Notes: generated by a model from the letters alone, not told the origin. DNA of 29,639 nt from Phallusia fumigata (GCA_008931825.1 QXVZ01025649.1:1-29639); one strand, 5' to 3'. Shown: positions 17,432-28,985, numbered from the stretch's first letter. Program-made: numbers and translations.

Positions 17432-17854
17432 CTGGAGTGCCGTAATTTGGCTAGACTAGCCTAAATGGCCAATGTCCTGTCACCAGCTGCACTGATAAGG
17501 CCTATAGGTCGAAACAGTGTGCACCTGTCTGCAGCTCACAAAATCAAATTGGCTTTTTGCTTTTATATTGATGAAGTGACACCAAGCCGACCATCCCTTT
17601 GGTTCCTAAGCAGTTGCTTGGCCATTGTGGAACCAGTTTCTCTGTATTTTATGCCCAGTTGAGGCATCGAACAGATGAAGTGAGGCATGGCTTTTCAGCC
17701 TGTTACTCACAACAAACTGGAGTGCCGTAATTTGGCTAGACTAGCCTAAATGGCCAATGTCCTGTCACCAGCTGCACTGATAAGGCCTATAGGTCGAAAC
17801 AGTGTGCACCTGTCTGCAGCTCACAAAATCAAATTGGCTTTTTGCTTTTATATT
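17432..17854 (+). repeat. 138-bp identical direct repeat with 147-bp spacer, in intron 5 of gene D
   Basis: 17432-17569 and 17717-17854 appear identical (CTGGAGTGCCGTAATTTGGC ... TTTGCTTTTATATT). The layout resembles a short element with terminal direct repeats, but I see no TG...CA ends, primer-binding site or target duplication. A recent tandem duplication or an assembly effect is equally possible. The short frame starting MANVLSPAALIRP is repeated with it and has no other support. Confidence 0.85.
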
Positions 17855-18203
17855 AAATTAAAACAAGTTTTGTTAAACAGACATATTTTACGACCCTGGA
17901 CCTTAGGACGAGAATTTTGCTGTGTATCATGCTGTTTTGGTGTACGGATACGGTCGTCGTCCAAACACGATGGGCACTGGAATCGATCATTTTTGGATGG
18001 TTAAAAACAGGTAAAAGCGTAAAATCCTTGCCTCATGCCTTGATTTGTGCATAACTTTTGTCTTAATGGAACCAACAGCGGGTTTAGCGACACAAAACTA
18101 AGCAATTCATTAACGTATTCACAAACATGTAGCCTACGTACAATGCACATCGGGTGAAGTCCAATCGCTTTGCATGGTGTAGGCTAATTGTTTCAATGCA
18201 GTT

Positions 18204-18254
18204 GAGTCGCTACGATTTCTTTCACCAAGCGAAATGAACTCAACTCAACTCATG
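18204..18254 (+). repeat. Dispersed repeat shared with 21124-21180
   Basis: GTCGCTACGATTTCTTTCACC...AGCGAAATGAACTCAACT in intron 6 of gene D matches GTCGCTATGTTTCCTTTCACC...AGCAAAATAAACCCAACT at 21124-21180, with both ending ACTCATG. The element type is unknown. Confidence 0.5.
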
Positions 18255-18639
18255 TACCTACACAAAATCGTCATTTTTGTGGTAAATTATTTTCCCCTTT
18301 TGAAGTCGTTTTTTTGTACTTATTTTGAAACACCCTGAAAACTAGATTTTGCTGTTACCAAAAAAACTCTATGAAACGAATTTTATTGTAGATATGTTGC
18401 CGAATTTAACAACTTGTATTCCTTGCGTTTCAGTGCGACAAATGACGGAACTTACGGCTTTCACAGAATTGCCAAGGACAGAGGCAACCACTGTCAGATA
18501 GCATCCAATGCAGTCTATCCTGTTGTTAAAAGAGTTGCTCGGGTCTCAAAATAAAGAGACGGCGATGAAATGATTTTGTTACAACAAGCTGTTCTAGATC
18601 TTTTTGCGTTTAATCTTATGTACAGGATGGCAGCACGAT

Positions 18640-18760
18640 ATATATATGGTTGGTACGGTACGTGGCGTAGCACTAAATCATCAAAGTTTCGGTACGGTGT
18701 GGTACGCCCTTAATGATGAGGTAAGCTTGTCGTTCGCACGTGGTACGCACAACCAAGACA
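18640..18760. repeat. GGTACG-rich repeat with imperfect inverted ends, related to 23795-23880
   Basis: TGGTTGGTACGGTACGTGGCG at the left resembles the reverse complement of CGCACGTGGTACGCACAACCA at the right, so it may be a small hairpin element. The inner part (ATCATCAAAG ... GGTACGCCCTT) recurs at 23795-23880 just upstream of gene E. Between 18780 and 19500 I see no gene. Confidence 0.45.
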
Positions 18761-20046
18761 GCGTAGCCAGCCCAAAAATTGGGAGTCGACCAATTATTTC
18801 CAAGGTCAATTAACCTACTTAATGTACAACTTAAAGATTTTTCCAGGGGTAGCCTACCTTTATGCATCATTTAGAAATTTGGTATAGGGCCATGGCTTCT
18901 ATAGTCGTATCGTACTACCATCCTCGATGTATACAGTTTGTTGTAAATTACTGCTATCCTTATTCTCAATTAGTAAATAAATAAACAAATATTCGGATTT
19001 GCGAGTGAACCAATTTATGTGGTAGAAAACAGTTTATTGAACTTGTCACGTTTTTGTCCAACTCGGTTTGGGAGACAGCTAAAAGGACAGTTAGAGCTCA
19101 CTACACGCGTTTACCATTTGGGTTTTGTTGGGCTCTCGACCGGTTAACCGCACCCCGACAGGCCATACCAGTTTAATAAAGTCAAAATTGTATAACCATT
19201 TTTGTGCACATGTAAAGGCCTGCAATCTCAACCAAATAGAAAAGCATATGACCATTGACTTTTTAACATGGACATGAATGTTTCTAATCATTCAAACTAA
19301 TAAAAACGTAATGATACTGCAGGAGGTTTACTAGGATTATGATGTCTATGTTTTGCAAAAACACATGTCACAGAAGTTGAAGAAGCGATGAAAACACATC
19401 AAGAATGTTGCCTTTTGCTTTCTATTTACCAATGTCAATGTATTTATTTTTGCTTTTTGCCTATCACGTTACACAAATGAAATAAACAAATGCAGCAATA
19501 TTTACTTTCAGAGTGGAACGCCATACCAGCAATAATTCTTCTATCGGACTGGTAAGTACATGAATACTCGTATACCTAAATTAATTACCATAACTGAAAG
19601 TAATACAAAGTAATGTCCAAACTTAGGTACACAATTTACAGTTTTGTTTGAAAAATAAACACAAGCCAATTGCAATGGGTTAAAACATTTTAACTCATTG
19701 TTGTCAAAATGGTGAGGTGCATAAATATATTGCACTGGGTTGTGTTTTTGTACAATGAATACCTTATCTTCTTCAAAAACGCACATGCAAGTGCCTAAAT
19801 TTGATGTAATATTGTAAACATAAATCATGCATAAGACAAACCGAAAAATATGGTGTTTTGCTTTATTTGTACACACTGTTGCTTAGCTATTTGACAGATG
19901 AGCAACTAACGGTGAAAGAATATTTTCACAAACTGCTTGTCCACAGAAAAAACCATTGCTCCATCTGCATTTTTTGTCCACAAAATACAGTAATCTGCTT
20001 CTGTCAGTCTTTTAATTCGGACATAAATAAGTGTTTTTTGTTTTAG

Positions 20047-21157
20047 TTCAAACTGTTTAGTCTGCGGGATGAGTTTGATACTTTGATATATCAGGCCATT
20101 CTTGAATTGGAGAATAGTAGTGACTTGAAGATTTATGGAAACTTTATGTCACTAATACAAAGGTTTGTAAACTTTTTGCTGCACCCTGGTTGTACTTTCT
20201 TTTTATTAAAGCCCAACCTAGGTGTAAAGAAAACTATAACCATAAATTTTACTGAATTTGAAATTTTTTATCTTTGACCAGAATATTTGTGATTAAAGCA
20301 TTTGGAGTTCTTTTGGTCCTTGGACCTGTTTCCTCAAAACTTTCTTGGACATGGGCATTACTGCAGAAAAAATGCATATAAAACACATCCAATATGAACT
20401 GACGATTTTTATGAGATCTTTTCACGAAGGTTACAGATTGTTTTCATTTTTTTGAAAACAATAAATGTATTATAGCAAGTGGTGGCTTTTTTATTTGTTT
20501 TTATTAATATTTATGCTCACTTAAAAACTATTTAGTGAATGTGTGCTTACAAATATTTTACTATGACTTAAATTGATGTTCTAATTTATTTTTATTAGCA
20601 CAATTGAATTAACATTTTAACTTAAATATTAGTTCCAGCAAAATGCAATACTAGCCACATATTAACCACTGGTTGTTATGGTTACAGATGGACACTTCTC
20701 CACTGGCCACAATAAGTAATAGAAAAATACATCGTGTTTGTTGAGTTTCCTGGCGGAATTAAAATGAATAAATAACTCCACCACAAACTGTCTGGTGTTG
20801 CATGTATCAGTGTCGAAGCCTCAACGTTGAAGGCCAAGGTACTTAAGTAGATACTGAGCCAGTACTCTGTACCAAGCACCAGTATTGTGACCATATTATC
20901 AGCATTTAGAATCGCTGTTTCCAGCAGTAAATCAACTGAAATTTACTTTAAATCTTCTTTGCAGATTTGAAAATAAAGTTGCATCTTTGGGGAAAACTGC
21001 ATCCCAAACAGAGTATCTTGTTTCTGTCACCGTTCAAACTTCATCCACTAATTGTGCCCTTCGCATTTTTTCACCTCAATGTTGTGCAGCTCTTTTCGGC
21101 CTGGTGATTGACTTCGTGCTATGGTGTCGCTATGTTTCCTTTCACCAAGCAAAATAA
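20047..21157 (+). CDS. Possible two-exon fragment of an unidentified gene
   Basis: 20047-20162 lies between TTTTTTGTTTTAG and AG|GTTTGT and encodes a helical-looking stretch (FKLFSLRDEFDTLIYQ ... LKIYGNFMSLIQ), ending in phase 2. A matching acceptor at 20961-20964 (CTTTGCAG) continues it as RFENKVASLGKTASQTEYLV and stays open to TAA at 21155-21157. That tail runs into a dispersed repeat, so the true end may be earlier. There is weak resemblance to the N-terminal helices of proteasome lid/PCI-type proteins such as PSMD13, not enough for a name. No start exon was identified. It could be a real gene, a relic or chance. Confidence 0.25.
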
Positions 21158-21436
21158 ACCCAACTTTGAGAAAACTCATGATGAAGGTTTGTCTAAACAA
21201 GTTTTGTTCTATTTTGTCGTTGAACTAGAAAAGCATCTTTAATTGCTTTCCTGATTTGTTGTTTAAACTGTAGCCAATACAAATGTAGTTTAATAAAACA
21301 GGTTTAAAGTGTTTTTATTCGTAATGCCTTTGTGTCTTAAGCTGCAAACATTTAAAACTTATTGACAATAAGTGGCAGTCAGTATTAATTTTTAAATTCT
21401 TGTGTGTTTTTAGATGATTTAAAATCAGTCTTGCAG

Positions 21437-21853
21437 TTTTCTGTAAAGTTGAATCTGACGATGAAGAATCCATTATTGGGGATGCAAGTTTGACAACATT
21501 CACCCACCTGGATGAGGATGCTACTAAAACTGCAGGCTTAGATTCTAATTTAAAAAAATTAAAATTGATCAGATAATTTAGGTGACGATGACAATGACAC
21601 AAAATCACTCAAACAAAACTTGGAGGAAATGAAACCAAACGTTGAGGAAACAAAACCTAATGTTGATAAGAAATGCGATGAAAATTACAAAGAGAACTCT
21701 GCTCTTTTTGCTGTAATGAAACATAATGCTGTGCCAGATATGAAAGTTTGTTTTCGTGTGGTTCCTGCACATGCTGTGACCATCCCTTTTACTCCCTTTT
21801 CCCTGCATCTCGCTCTGTCTGAAATATCATGTGATGAAACTGGTGGCCCGTAA
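21437..21853 (+). pseudogene. Acidic coding-like fragment with MKPxVxET motif, copy 2
   Basis: An acceptor-like TCTTGCAG precedes a frame with VESDDEESIIGDASL and a stop near 21573. A following frame (DDNDTKSLKQNLEEMKPNVE, then TKPNVDKKCD) runs to TAA at 21851-21853. The MKPNVEET...VDKKCD part matches the fragment at 9149. The composition, rich in Asp, Glu and Lys, looks like protein, but the two parts are out of frame or need an intron. Family unknown. Confidence 0.3.
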
Positions 21854-22126
21854 CTAACGACTCCATTTGATGTTGATTTTATGCAGGTTTTGTGGTCAGC
21901 CGTCCAATTTCACTCGGCAGTGATTGTGAGATTATGGCAAAGTGGTTGTCGACACCTGGAAAAGCTGCACAAAATCGTCACTGAGTGCTTGAGGCAGCAT
22001 TTCAGCCACGGCGCAGACTTAATTTGTTACTTTACCTCCCTCCCTTCTAGAATTGCTGCGAGGCCCATGGATCCGATTTGGCCCTGCAGGGCTTTGAGTT
22101 GTTTGTTAGGATCATAATGCCTAACG

Positions 22127-22526
22127 CAGGGGTGCCTAATCCATGGACCTTATTTCCACTCAATCATACTTTATGCCGCTTGCATTAACACATTTATGCT
22201 CTAGTAAAATCACGTGCACAACGTAGAGAGCATGAATGACCGTATGGTACTTTTGAGTCGAGCGTTGTGAAGGGCGTACGTACGTTGCTGCGCACCGTTC
22301 TTCCATCCTTGGTAGAAAGCAGTTAAACCACTTGCTTGCTGTTCGTCTTTTTTTTTAATATACAAAGGACACATGTCTAGAATCGAATTTCGGAGGTGTG
22401 ACGATTTTGTCTATTTTTGCACGATTTTTAAATGAAAACCTAAGTACAAAATTCCATGTTAAGTGGCCCGCGAAATTATTTGCGAATCGCATGTGGCCAT
22501 TCGACCAAAAAGGTTGGACACCCCCG
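22127..22526. mobile_element. hAT-like MITE, about 400 bp
   Basis: The ends CAGGGGTGCCTAATCC and, reverse complemented, CGGGGGTGTCCAACC are close to the common hAT terminus CAGGGGTGTCCAA. The flanks GCCTAACG (22119-22126) and GCCCAACG (22527-22534) form an 8-bp target-site duplication with one mismatch. There is no transposase frame inside, so it would move only with help from an autonomous element. Confidence 0.75.
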
Positions 22527-22714
22527 GCCCAACGTGTTCTACGTGGCAATCGGACTTTCATCACCTTTGGGTAACGTCGCAAACAATAATCAAGCCAAAT
22601 ATGTTACAGCCCTGACTGGCTTAGATGCCTGACCGATTGGCTGTATTAATTCAGTTAGGGCTGTATTGTTGCATAGTTTACTGGACGAAACGTTCCTGAG
22701 AATTTGCTTTTAAT

Positions 22715-23165
22715 GACCAATGCTACACGAATGCGTTACAAAATGCGGCATAGCTTTAATGTGTTTGCTGCTGCAAACATCAGTTAGGTATGACACTGTT
22801 TGCCCACCTACAACCCAAGCAGTAGTGCAACCATGACTAACGTGTTTTGATCGACTAAATATAGATTGCGCCGGACTACATTGCACAAATATGCTAAAGT
22901 GAATTGTTTGGCATTGATGCACGAAAATGCATATTAACCTTTGGCACATGTGACTGTTAACAAATTAGTGCAAAATACTTTGGTACCGATGTTTTTCAAA
23001 GGGACACTTTTAAATGTAGCACTTAAAAAATAACTTCGTTCTCGCTAATTCAAGTTAAAATGTGCATTTTGTCGTGCCTGTTCGTCACACAAGGTTTCGC
23101 ACCTGACGCGGTGAACTGCATGCAATGATTGGCTTTTAAAAGCTTGTTTCAGTGATTAATTTTGA
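22715..23165. repeat. Dispersed intergenic repeat family, copy 2
   Basis: It aligns at length with 28560-28985: TGCTGCAA(A/G)CATCAGTT, AGTGCAACCATGACTA, TTTTGATCGACTAAA, then CATTGATGC(A/G)CGAAAATG and TTGGCACATG. The 3' part (TTTTGTCGTGCCTG...CACACAAG) also matches the copy at 4015-4290. The stretch 23165-23760 shows GGTCCGATC shared with 4350 but no gene. Confidence 0.75.
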
Positions 23166-24070
23166 ATCTATTATCCTATTTCCAAGGCCGTTGGTCCGAT
23201 CGGACATTTCCGCTTTTTCTGTCCTACATTAGGAGAGCATAATTCGGCAAATTTTTCACCGTTTAAGCTGACCTCGCGCGGACTTCTGATTAGATTTTTT
23301 GTTCGTCCAGATAGTTGGAGCCGGCGTCTGTTTACAGTTTTGTGGAAATATAAGGAATTCTAAAATGAATTTACTGCATGCAAATGTTGTTATAGATGGC
23401 TATAGTGATGGGACGTTACACTTGTTTTATGTTTATTGCATGGAAGTATTAGTTTAACAAGCTCAGTGCGGTCGGCTACGTCTTTCTCTTGAGCTCAAAG
23501 TAATCATTATGTTCTACCAAGACGTCCGATGTTGTAGTTATCAGCATCCGAAACCGACAGTGCCCTAACATCTTAATAATTTACCGCACGGCACGTTTTA
23601 GGCGCTCTCGATTACCCCAACAACGCCTTCTGTAACATTAAACCGGAATGGCAATGGAATCATATCCGTTGCTGTTCCGATTGCCCCACGATTTGTAACT
23701 AATCCGATCAGGCCAAAATCACACATCCAAATTAGTGCTATACTGACAGTAAAGTCGACTTATTTTTGTACACAAGGCTACATATTAGCTATGGCGGTAC
23801 GTACGTTGGTAGGGTAAGGTACGGTGCGAAGCAACTCATCAAAAAGTACACGGTACGCCCTTCGCAACGAATTACGTGGAAAACACAACTCATTGTTATA
23901 ACGCTGATAGAAAAGAGTAAACAAATAAGTCATGTCACCATTACCAGCAGCCAAGAAAACAAATGTGTCAGAACTAACTGAGTTTCCAAACCCACGCGGC
24001 ACGTTAAAATCACATGTTGGCTGCAAGAGAAGATACAGAGGTGGTAATGTTGCAAAGTTAATTATGTTTT

Positions 24071-24158
24071 CAGCTGTGACTATGGTGTTACACACCGGTA
24101 TTACGCGATAATGTGGGTGGGAATATCTGACATACGCATTGTTTTTTCACGCTATAAA
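24071..24158 (+). promoter_or_regulatory. Promoter of gene E: E-box, GATA site and TATA box
   Basis: CAGCTG is at 24071-24076, GATAA at 24107-24111 and TATAAA at 24153-24158, 83 bp before the ATG. Spacing between the motifs matches gene B closely. A TTCAG just before the ATG (also in B) could be a spliced-leader acceptor, since ascidians use trans-splicing. Confidence 0.65.
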
Positions 24159-24235
24159 ACATTGGATGCAGTGTATGCTATGACAAAACTGCTATAGTAT
24201 TGGCTATCTGATGTTGATTCAGAAAAAGCAGAACA

Positions 24236-27099
24236 ATGGCGGCTACTGAAGATGAAGGCTACATGACTTTTGAGGAATGGGCAACAGCATATAGTAAGTA
24301 TTAAACGTAACGTGTGCTTCGAAGATAACTAATGTAAATAGACAAACAAACAGCGTGGTTTACTTTGCATTTATTTGCTCTTCAGACAAGAAATACGATT
24401 CCCAAAATGTACGAGATGAACGCAAAACACTTTGGGAGCAAAACCTTGAATTTGTCAAACAACATAACGCTCAATTCTTGGCTGGAAAACAGAGTTACCG
24501 AATTCAACAGACTCGTTGTAGTGACCAGGTAGAGTAATTAAGGAGGTCTCTTTGAGGAAATGTTTTTTAAAATGCAAATTGGCGGATTCGTGAGCGACAC
24601 CATAGCACAAGTTACTTTAAGTCATTTTGCATGTAACAATAAGGTTGTTTTTGGCACCAAAAGTACGGGAGAATATTTATTTTATTATGTGACTTCATAG
24701 ACTTCGGAGGAATTATCGTGGATGAGTTCACAATACCGACCAATCAGAGCTGGGGCTGGATTATCGCGCGGTGGCGATCCAAATGCAAATGAGTCCTATG
24801 TCGAGCCCAACCCTGAAAGTGTTGATTGGCGCGAACGTGGTTGTGTAACTCCAGTCAGAGACCAACATCCCCTGCCTGCCTGTTGGATATTTGCTGCAGT
24901 AAGTAATCCGCAACGTATTTATTTTTTCAACAATTTTGCGGGCACTCATTCAGTCGGGTTTTGTGTAGTGACTCACAAGTACAACTCAACAACTTTACCG
25001 CAATCAAGTTTGTTTTTTAAAAAGCATTTGTTCGGTCAACTAACTAAAATTGTAAATTAAAGGAGTTGTTAATGTCTGTTGTATTACAGACGGAAATCTC
25101 GAGGGGAGGCGCAGGGGTCTCATATTAATTATACCTCCATTATCTATGAACTGTTCGTTTTTATGACAAAAAATACGGCTATATTTCATTAAATAGGAAA
25201 GAACACTAAAATCCCGTTTTAAATGTGTAAAGCACTTTTAAAACTGGTTTGCTGTTGCATTAGAACGTTTTTAGCCCTTTTAAAAAATACTATTGCAACA
25301 GTTTAACAATCGCAAATAGTTATAAGGGCGTGTTAAGGCTGTCCCACTCAAAAGGTAAACCAACATTTGTAACATAAAAATTCTGTTGTGTGACGTCATA
25401 AGCCACAGAAGTGATGGTATAACGCACAGACAAAATTACTCACAGACGTCAAACGTCAAATTGTTTTACAAAACTAGTCAAAAAATAAACATGTTCTTTG
25501 GCGCAATAAAATATTATGTACGTATGTACAAACACAACAATTCTTCGCTGAAATTTGAACCAACGTGTGTTGTATTTTAAGTTAAATTGTTGCAGGTATC
25601 AGCTGTAGAATCTCACAACGCAATAACAAACGGCAAATTGGTTGAATTGTCTGTTCAACAATTGGTTGACTGCATTTTTGGTGGTAGTATGGAAGGACCT
25701 GTGGAAAGAGCATTAGATCACATTGCTGTCAATGGCTTAATCAGTGAAAAGGATTATCCGCAGAGCATCCCTTTCAAGGTTAAAAAAATTGTTGTTCACT
25801 ATTAGATAGGTCGTATTGCAAAGTCCAAACCATTTAGTTGTGGTGACAAATAATTTTGAAAAACTCACCTAAAAGACGAATCGCTTTAAAACTCCAGTGA
25901 CTATAGAAGTTTTTGTCATTTAATTTTCAGAAGGGTCCTAGATGCTTGGCAGAGGGAAAGGAAGTTGCAGTTGAACTCGCCCCCATGAGGTATGATTATG
26001 TTGGCAAATCGGAAGAGGAACTGGAAACTGCCGTGGCTCGTATAGGACCGATTGCTGTAACCCTTGCTCTTTTTAACCAGGCCCAAGTTGACAAATTGGC
26101 AAGGGTAAATTTCGAAGGTAGATAGTTTTGGTCATGTATAGAAAAAAATATTTAGTTTGTAGTACAGTCGGAAAGCCTATGTGCTTTTTTCAACGTCTGC
26201 TTAAATCAGTTTGTTTGCAGCTGGAGTGTCCAAAGTGCGCCCCGTAACGGCATTTCACGTGGCCCGCGGCTGTAACTTCAAAATGTGTTGAGCATGGACC
26301 GCCAAATTTTAATTAAGCTTTCGGTGGGAAACGACTTAAATGTGACTTCACGCATAAGGTTTCCAAGAACTTTATTTATCGACATGAGGGATACACGGTA
26401 CTCACGCAAAACTAATCTCATAAGGCCGGTGAGATCATTGTGCAGCCATGTATGTTCGTGCAAATTTTACGTTAAAAGCCCTATAAAAAAACGCTGGCCC
26501 CCGGGCGCCTTAAGCCAACTAAAATTGGCCTCTATTACAATCGGTTTGGACACCCCTGATTTAAAGTCTTGGTTCGCAATTTATCTCCTGCTCAGCTTTT
26601 TCAAAAAAAAAACTTAGTTAATTTTTAATCCCGGTTGTTTTTTGACACTGTAGTTTCGAGGCCTATCGAATTTGTTAAGCCACCGTGTTTTTTAAATATT
26701 GTAAACAGACGTTTTTTACGACCCCAACCCTGAGGGAGAGAAAGACGAAAAATATCACTCTGTATTGGTGATTGGCTACGGCTCGCAACAAAACAAAGAC
26801 AAGAATGGAGTTGAAAAGTACTGGATTATCAAAAACAGGTAAAAGAATGTTTATAAAATTCCCGCGAGATTTCATAAAACCTGTTTTTAGCATAAACGAT
26901 TCCTTGGACGGTTTACAAAAAAAGGTGCACATACTTTTCTGAAAACAATAACTTATGATCTTTGTGTTTCAGGTGGGGTCGCGATTCAAATAACAGAACT
27001 TCCGGCTTCCAAAAGATTGCCAAGGACAGAGGCAACCACTGTAGAATTGCATCTTATGCAATTTACCCTGTTGTAAAAAAAAACTCTTTAGAACAATGA
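24236..27099 (+). CDS. Papain-like (C1A) cysteine protease, gene E, seven exons, 341 aa
   Basis: Exons are 24236-24293, 24386-24528, 24701-24898, 25596-25778, 25931-26117, 26709-26838 and 26973-27099 (TGA), together 1026 nt. The I29 propeptide covers about residues 10-75 (TFEEWATAY, DERKTLWEQNLEFVKQHN, GKQSYRIQQTRCSDQ, TSEELSWMS). The enzyme follows: [22 protein letters not shown] (Gln19, Cys25), LSVQQLVDC, LETAVARIGPIAVTL, KYHSVLVIGYG (His) and YWIIKNRWG (Asn175, Trp177), ending AKDRGNHCRIASYAIYPVV. An in-frame TGA seven codons upstream and the TATA box fix the start. No signal peptide is present, whereas secreted and lysosomal cathepsins have one. The GCNGG segment and the Cys partners of the usual three disulfides are missing. 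It has the complete catalytic set. Intron 5 carries a MITE. Confidence 0.93.
26221..26558. mobile_element. hAT-like MITE in intron 5 of gene E, 338 bp
   Basis: The left end CTGGAGTGTCCAAA and the reverse complement of the right end CAGGGGTGTCCAAA match at 12 of 14 positions and fit the hAT terminus. The flanks GTTTGCAG and ATTTAAAG agree at 5 of 8 positions, so the target duplication has decayed. The interior has a CGTGGCCCGCGGC stretch like the related element at 22127. No transposase is encoded. Confidence 0.7.
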
Positions 27100-27247
27100 T
27101 GATCTAAGATGTTAAGATATATACATGTATACTTCCAACATTGTTTTTATTATGATATTCAAAATAATTCTGTTACACTGCTTTTATGGCATGTAATTTG
27201 CAAATTGGTTGCATTTGCTTTTGATGCGTTTTCGTGGTATTGCTGGA

Positions 27248-27253
27248 ATTAAA
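27248..27253 (+). terminator. Poly(A) signal variant of gene E (ATTAAA)
   Basis: ATTAAA occupies the aligned position of AATAAA in gene A and AGTAAA in gene C, 149 bp after the stop. Confidence 0.5.
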
Positions 27254-27755
27254 TTTATTGTGTGTCTCTAATGTGACTTCTGTTTATTTTTTGTGTGCCC
27301 TGTCACTAGGAAACAACAAATAGCGAGATGCATAATAAGGAAATAACTGTTAATTTAATACGAGCCCATAGGCAAAATATGTGTCACGCATTGTTTTAGT
27401 TGGGGTACTAATTACAATTAAGGCTACCACAATTGTTTTTGTAGCAGCAAGGCGACAACCTAAAAACTGAAAAAATCGTCAATAAAAATGCATGTTCTTA
27501 CCAATATTTTGTGTAATAAAAAACGCCGGACATACATATTCGATTCTAAAGACAGACTTTTTGTCAAACCTATAACTGCTTTCGTACCAACGAGGGCACA
27601 AAATATTGTTATTAATAAGGGTAGAGTATTTTACACAAAGTATTGGAAACCACTGCTTTAAAGTGACTTATTTTGTAAAAGAAGTTAGGTTCATAATTAA
27701 ATATCGAATTCGTGAAGATTCGAATCAAAGTTTGCGGTTAATATCGGGTAATTTA

Positions 27756-27976
27756 AACTGATAGTTTCATCCAAAACGGCGTGTACACATACGCGCATAA
27801 TTCGTTTGAACTTTGTACCGGTGCGAGTGGCAATCACAGACGCAATAACGTCGTTTGTATTCTTTNAACTGATAGTTTCATCCAAAACGGCGTGTACACA
27901 TACGCGCATAATTCGTTTGAACTTTGTACCGGTGCGAGTGGCAATCACAGACGCAATAACGTCGTTTGTATTCTTT
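27756..27976 (+). repeat. Identical 110-bp direct repeat joined at an N
   Basis: 27756-27865 and 27867-27976 appear identical and flank the single N at 27866. This is what unmerged overlapping contig ends look like, so only one copy may exist in the genome. The preceding 27260-27755 holds no gene that I can see. Confidence 0.85.
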
Positions 27977-28038
27977 TTTAGCTAATTATCAGCCGTACGT
28001 TTAACCTGACAATAAATAATGACAACACAAGGGTGCAT

Positions 28039-28068
28039 CACGTGACGGGAGCGTCGCCACCATCTTGG
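28039..28068 (-). promoter_or_regulatory. CACGTG E-box next to a YY1-like site
   Basis: TCACGTGAC (E-box at 28039-28044) and GCCACCATCTTGG (28056-28068) lie in a locally GC-richer stretch. On the minus strand the YY1-like site reads CCAAGATGGTGGC, an arrangement often found at start codons. From that ATG (28063 downward) 20 codons are open, with a possible donor CAG|GTTAAA. It may mark the 5' end of an unrelated leftward gene, but no further exon was identified. Confidence 0.3.
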
Positions 28069-28559
28069 ATTTTCCGCGGCACCAGCGAAAATTCAGATGT
28101 GCCTCTGAACTTGCAACTCGTTTTAGCATTTGCGGAGAAAATAATAGTTGCTATATTGGCTTGGGCCTTTCACTAATAATCATTTGTACAACCTTATTAC
28201 GTAACTGAAAGACCGCACACCTGACATTGCTAAACGTTGAAAGGGAAATCACCCACGGTTACAGGAGATGTAATAGAAGGCATGGGGTACTTTTTAAGAG
28301 TTAAATAAATAATAATTGTTATTGTTTTGTTACCTGCAGTTCTGCGCGAATTGTGCCAAAATTAACACAGGACTTTGATGTTCTTGATTTAAAACAACTA
28401 TTCCGAAGTAGCAATCTATACTACTTTGAACACCTCTAAATAGAAGCATCACCATTTTAAACATTTTAAACATTAAGATTGACTTTAAATGGATTTTATT
28501 TGTACATGTAAGTTGGTTTACTGAACAAAAGGTGCTTGTATTGTTGTCTTAAATTCTAA

Positions 28560-28985
28560 ATGCCCATGCTACATGAAGGCATTGCAAAATATGGTACGTT
28601 GTGCTTACTGCTGCAAGCATCAGTTCCTGTCGTGGGTATGACGCCTTTTGTCCACCCACAAACCAAGCACTAGTGCAACCATGACTACTTGTTTTGATCG
28701 ACTAAAGATTAGGTCGACCACATTGCACAGATATTGCTCCATTGATTTGTTTGACATTGATGCGCGAAAATGTCTTTCAATTGGCACATGACATCGTTAA
28801 TTTTATGCAAAATTGCCAAAATACTTCTGCAGTGGATTGTAGTTCTGTTTGTACCATTTAAAGAAGCTCTTTTAAATACATTTTTTTGGAAAATTAGTTT
28901 TGTTTGCATTTGACCGTGCTGTTACATCACACAAACTCCGTTTTGCATTTGACGAGCCGACGTGCAAAGCTTAATTCAGCGTCCA
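28560..28985. repeat. Dispersed intergenic repeat family, copy 3
   Basis: This copy aligns with 22715-23165 and with part of 4015-4290. It lies in the spacer after gene E and before the probable sixth copy. Confidence 0.75.

Larger units (their letters stand above)
15229..18554 (+). pseudogene. Papain-like cysteine protease, gene D, interrupted by a stop in exon 6
   Basis: Exons are 15229-15286, 15397-15614, 16182-16463, 16693-16875, 16988-17174, 17881-18010 and 18434-18554 (TAA). Splice borders and phases match the family, but TAG at 17904-17906 ends the frame at codon 318, before YHAVLVYGYG with the catalytic His. The propeptide exon is 75 nt longer because of an internal duplication (YDSEEVKNERKKL and later YDSEEERSKRRKL). 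The linker holds a four-copy 27-bp repeat and lacks the DWRERG mature-start motif. The active site reads PLPVCW. Exon 7 reads SATNDGTYG, with the WG after the catalytic Asn deleted. Intron 5 contains a 138-bp direct repeat. It is either a pseudogene or a truncated propeptide-plus-half-enzyme. The rest of the frame is intact, so the loss looks recent or constrained. Confidence 0.85.

Noticed and set aside
19504-19551. Short exon-like stretch between TTTCAG and GTAAGT
   Set aside because: Its phases do not join to the neighbouring open stretches at 19898 or 20047, so there is not enough support for a gene.
22127-22526. Possible gene in the GC-richer stretch (minus-strand frame near 22355-22582)
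   Set aside because: The stretch is fully inside a MITE with inverted ends and a target duplication.
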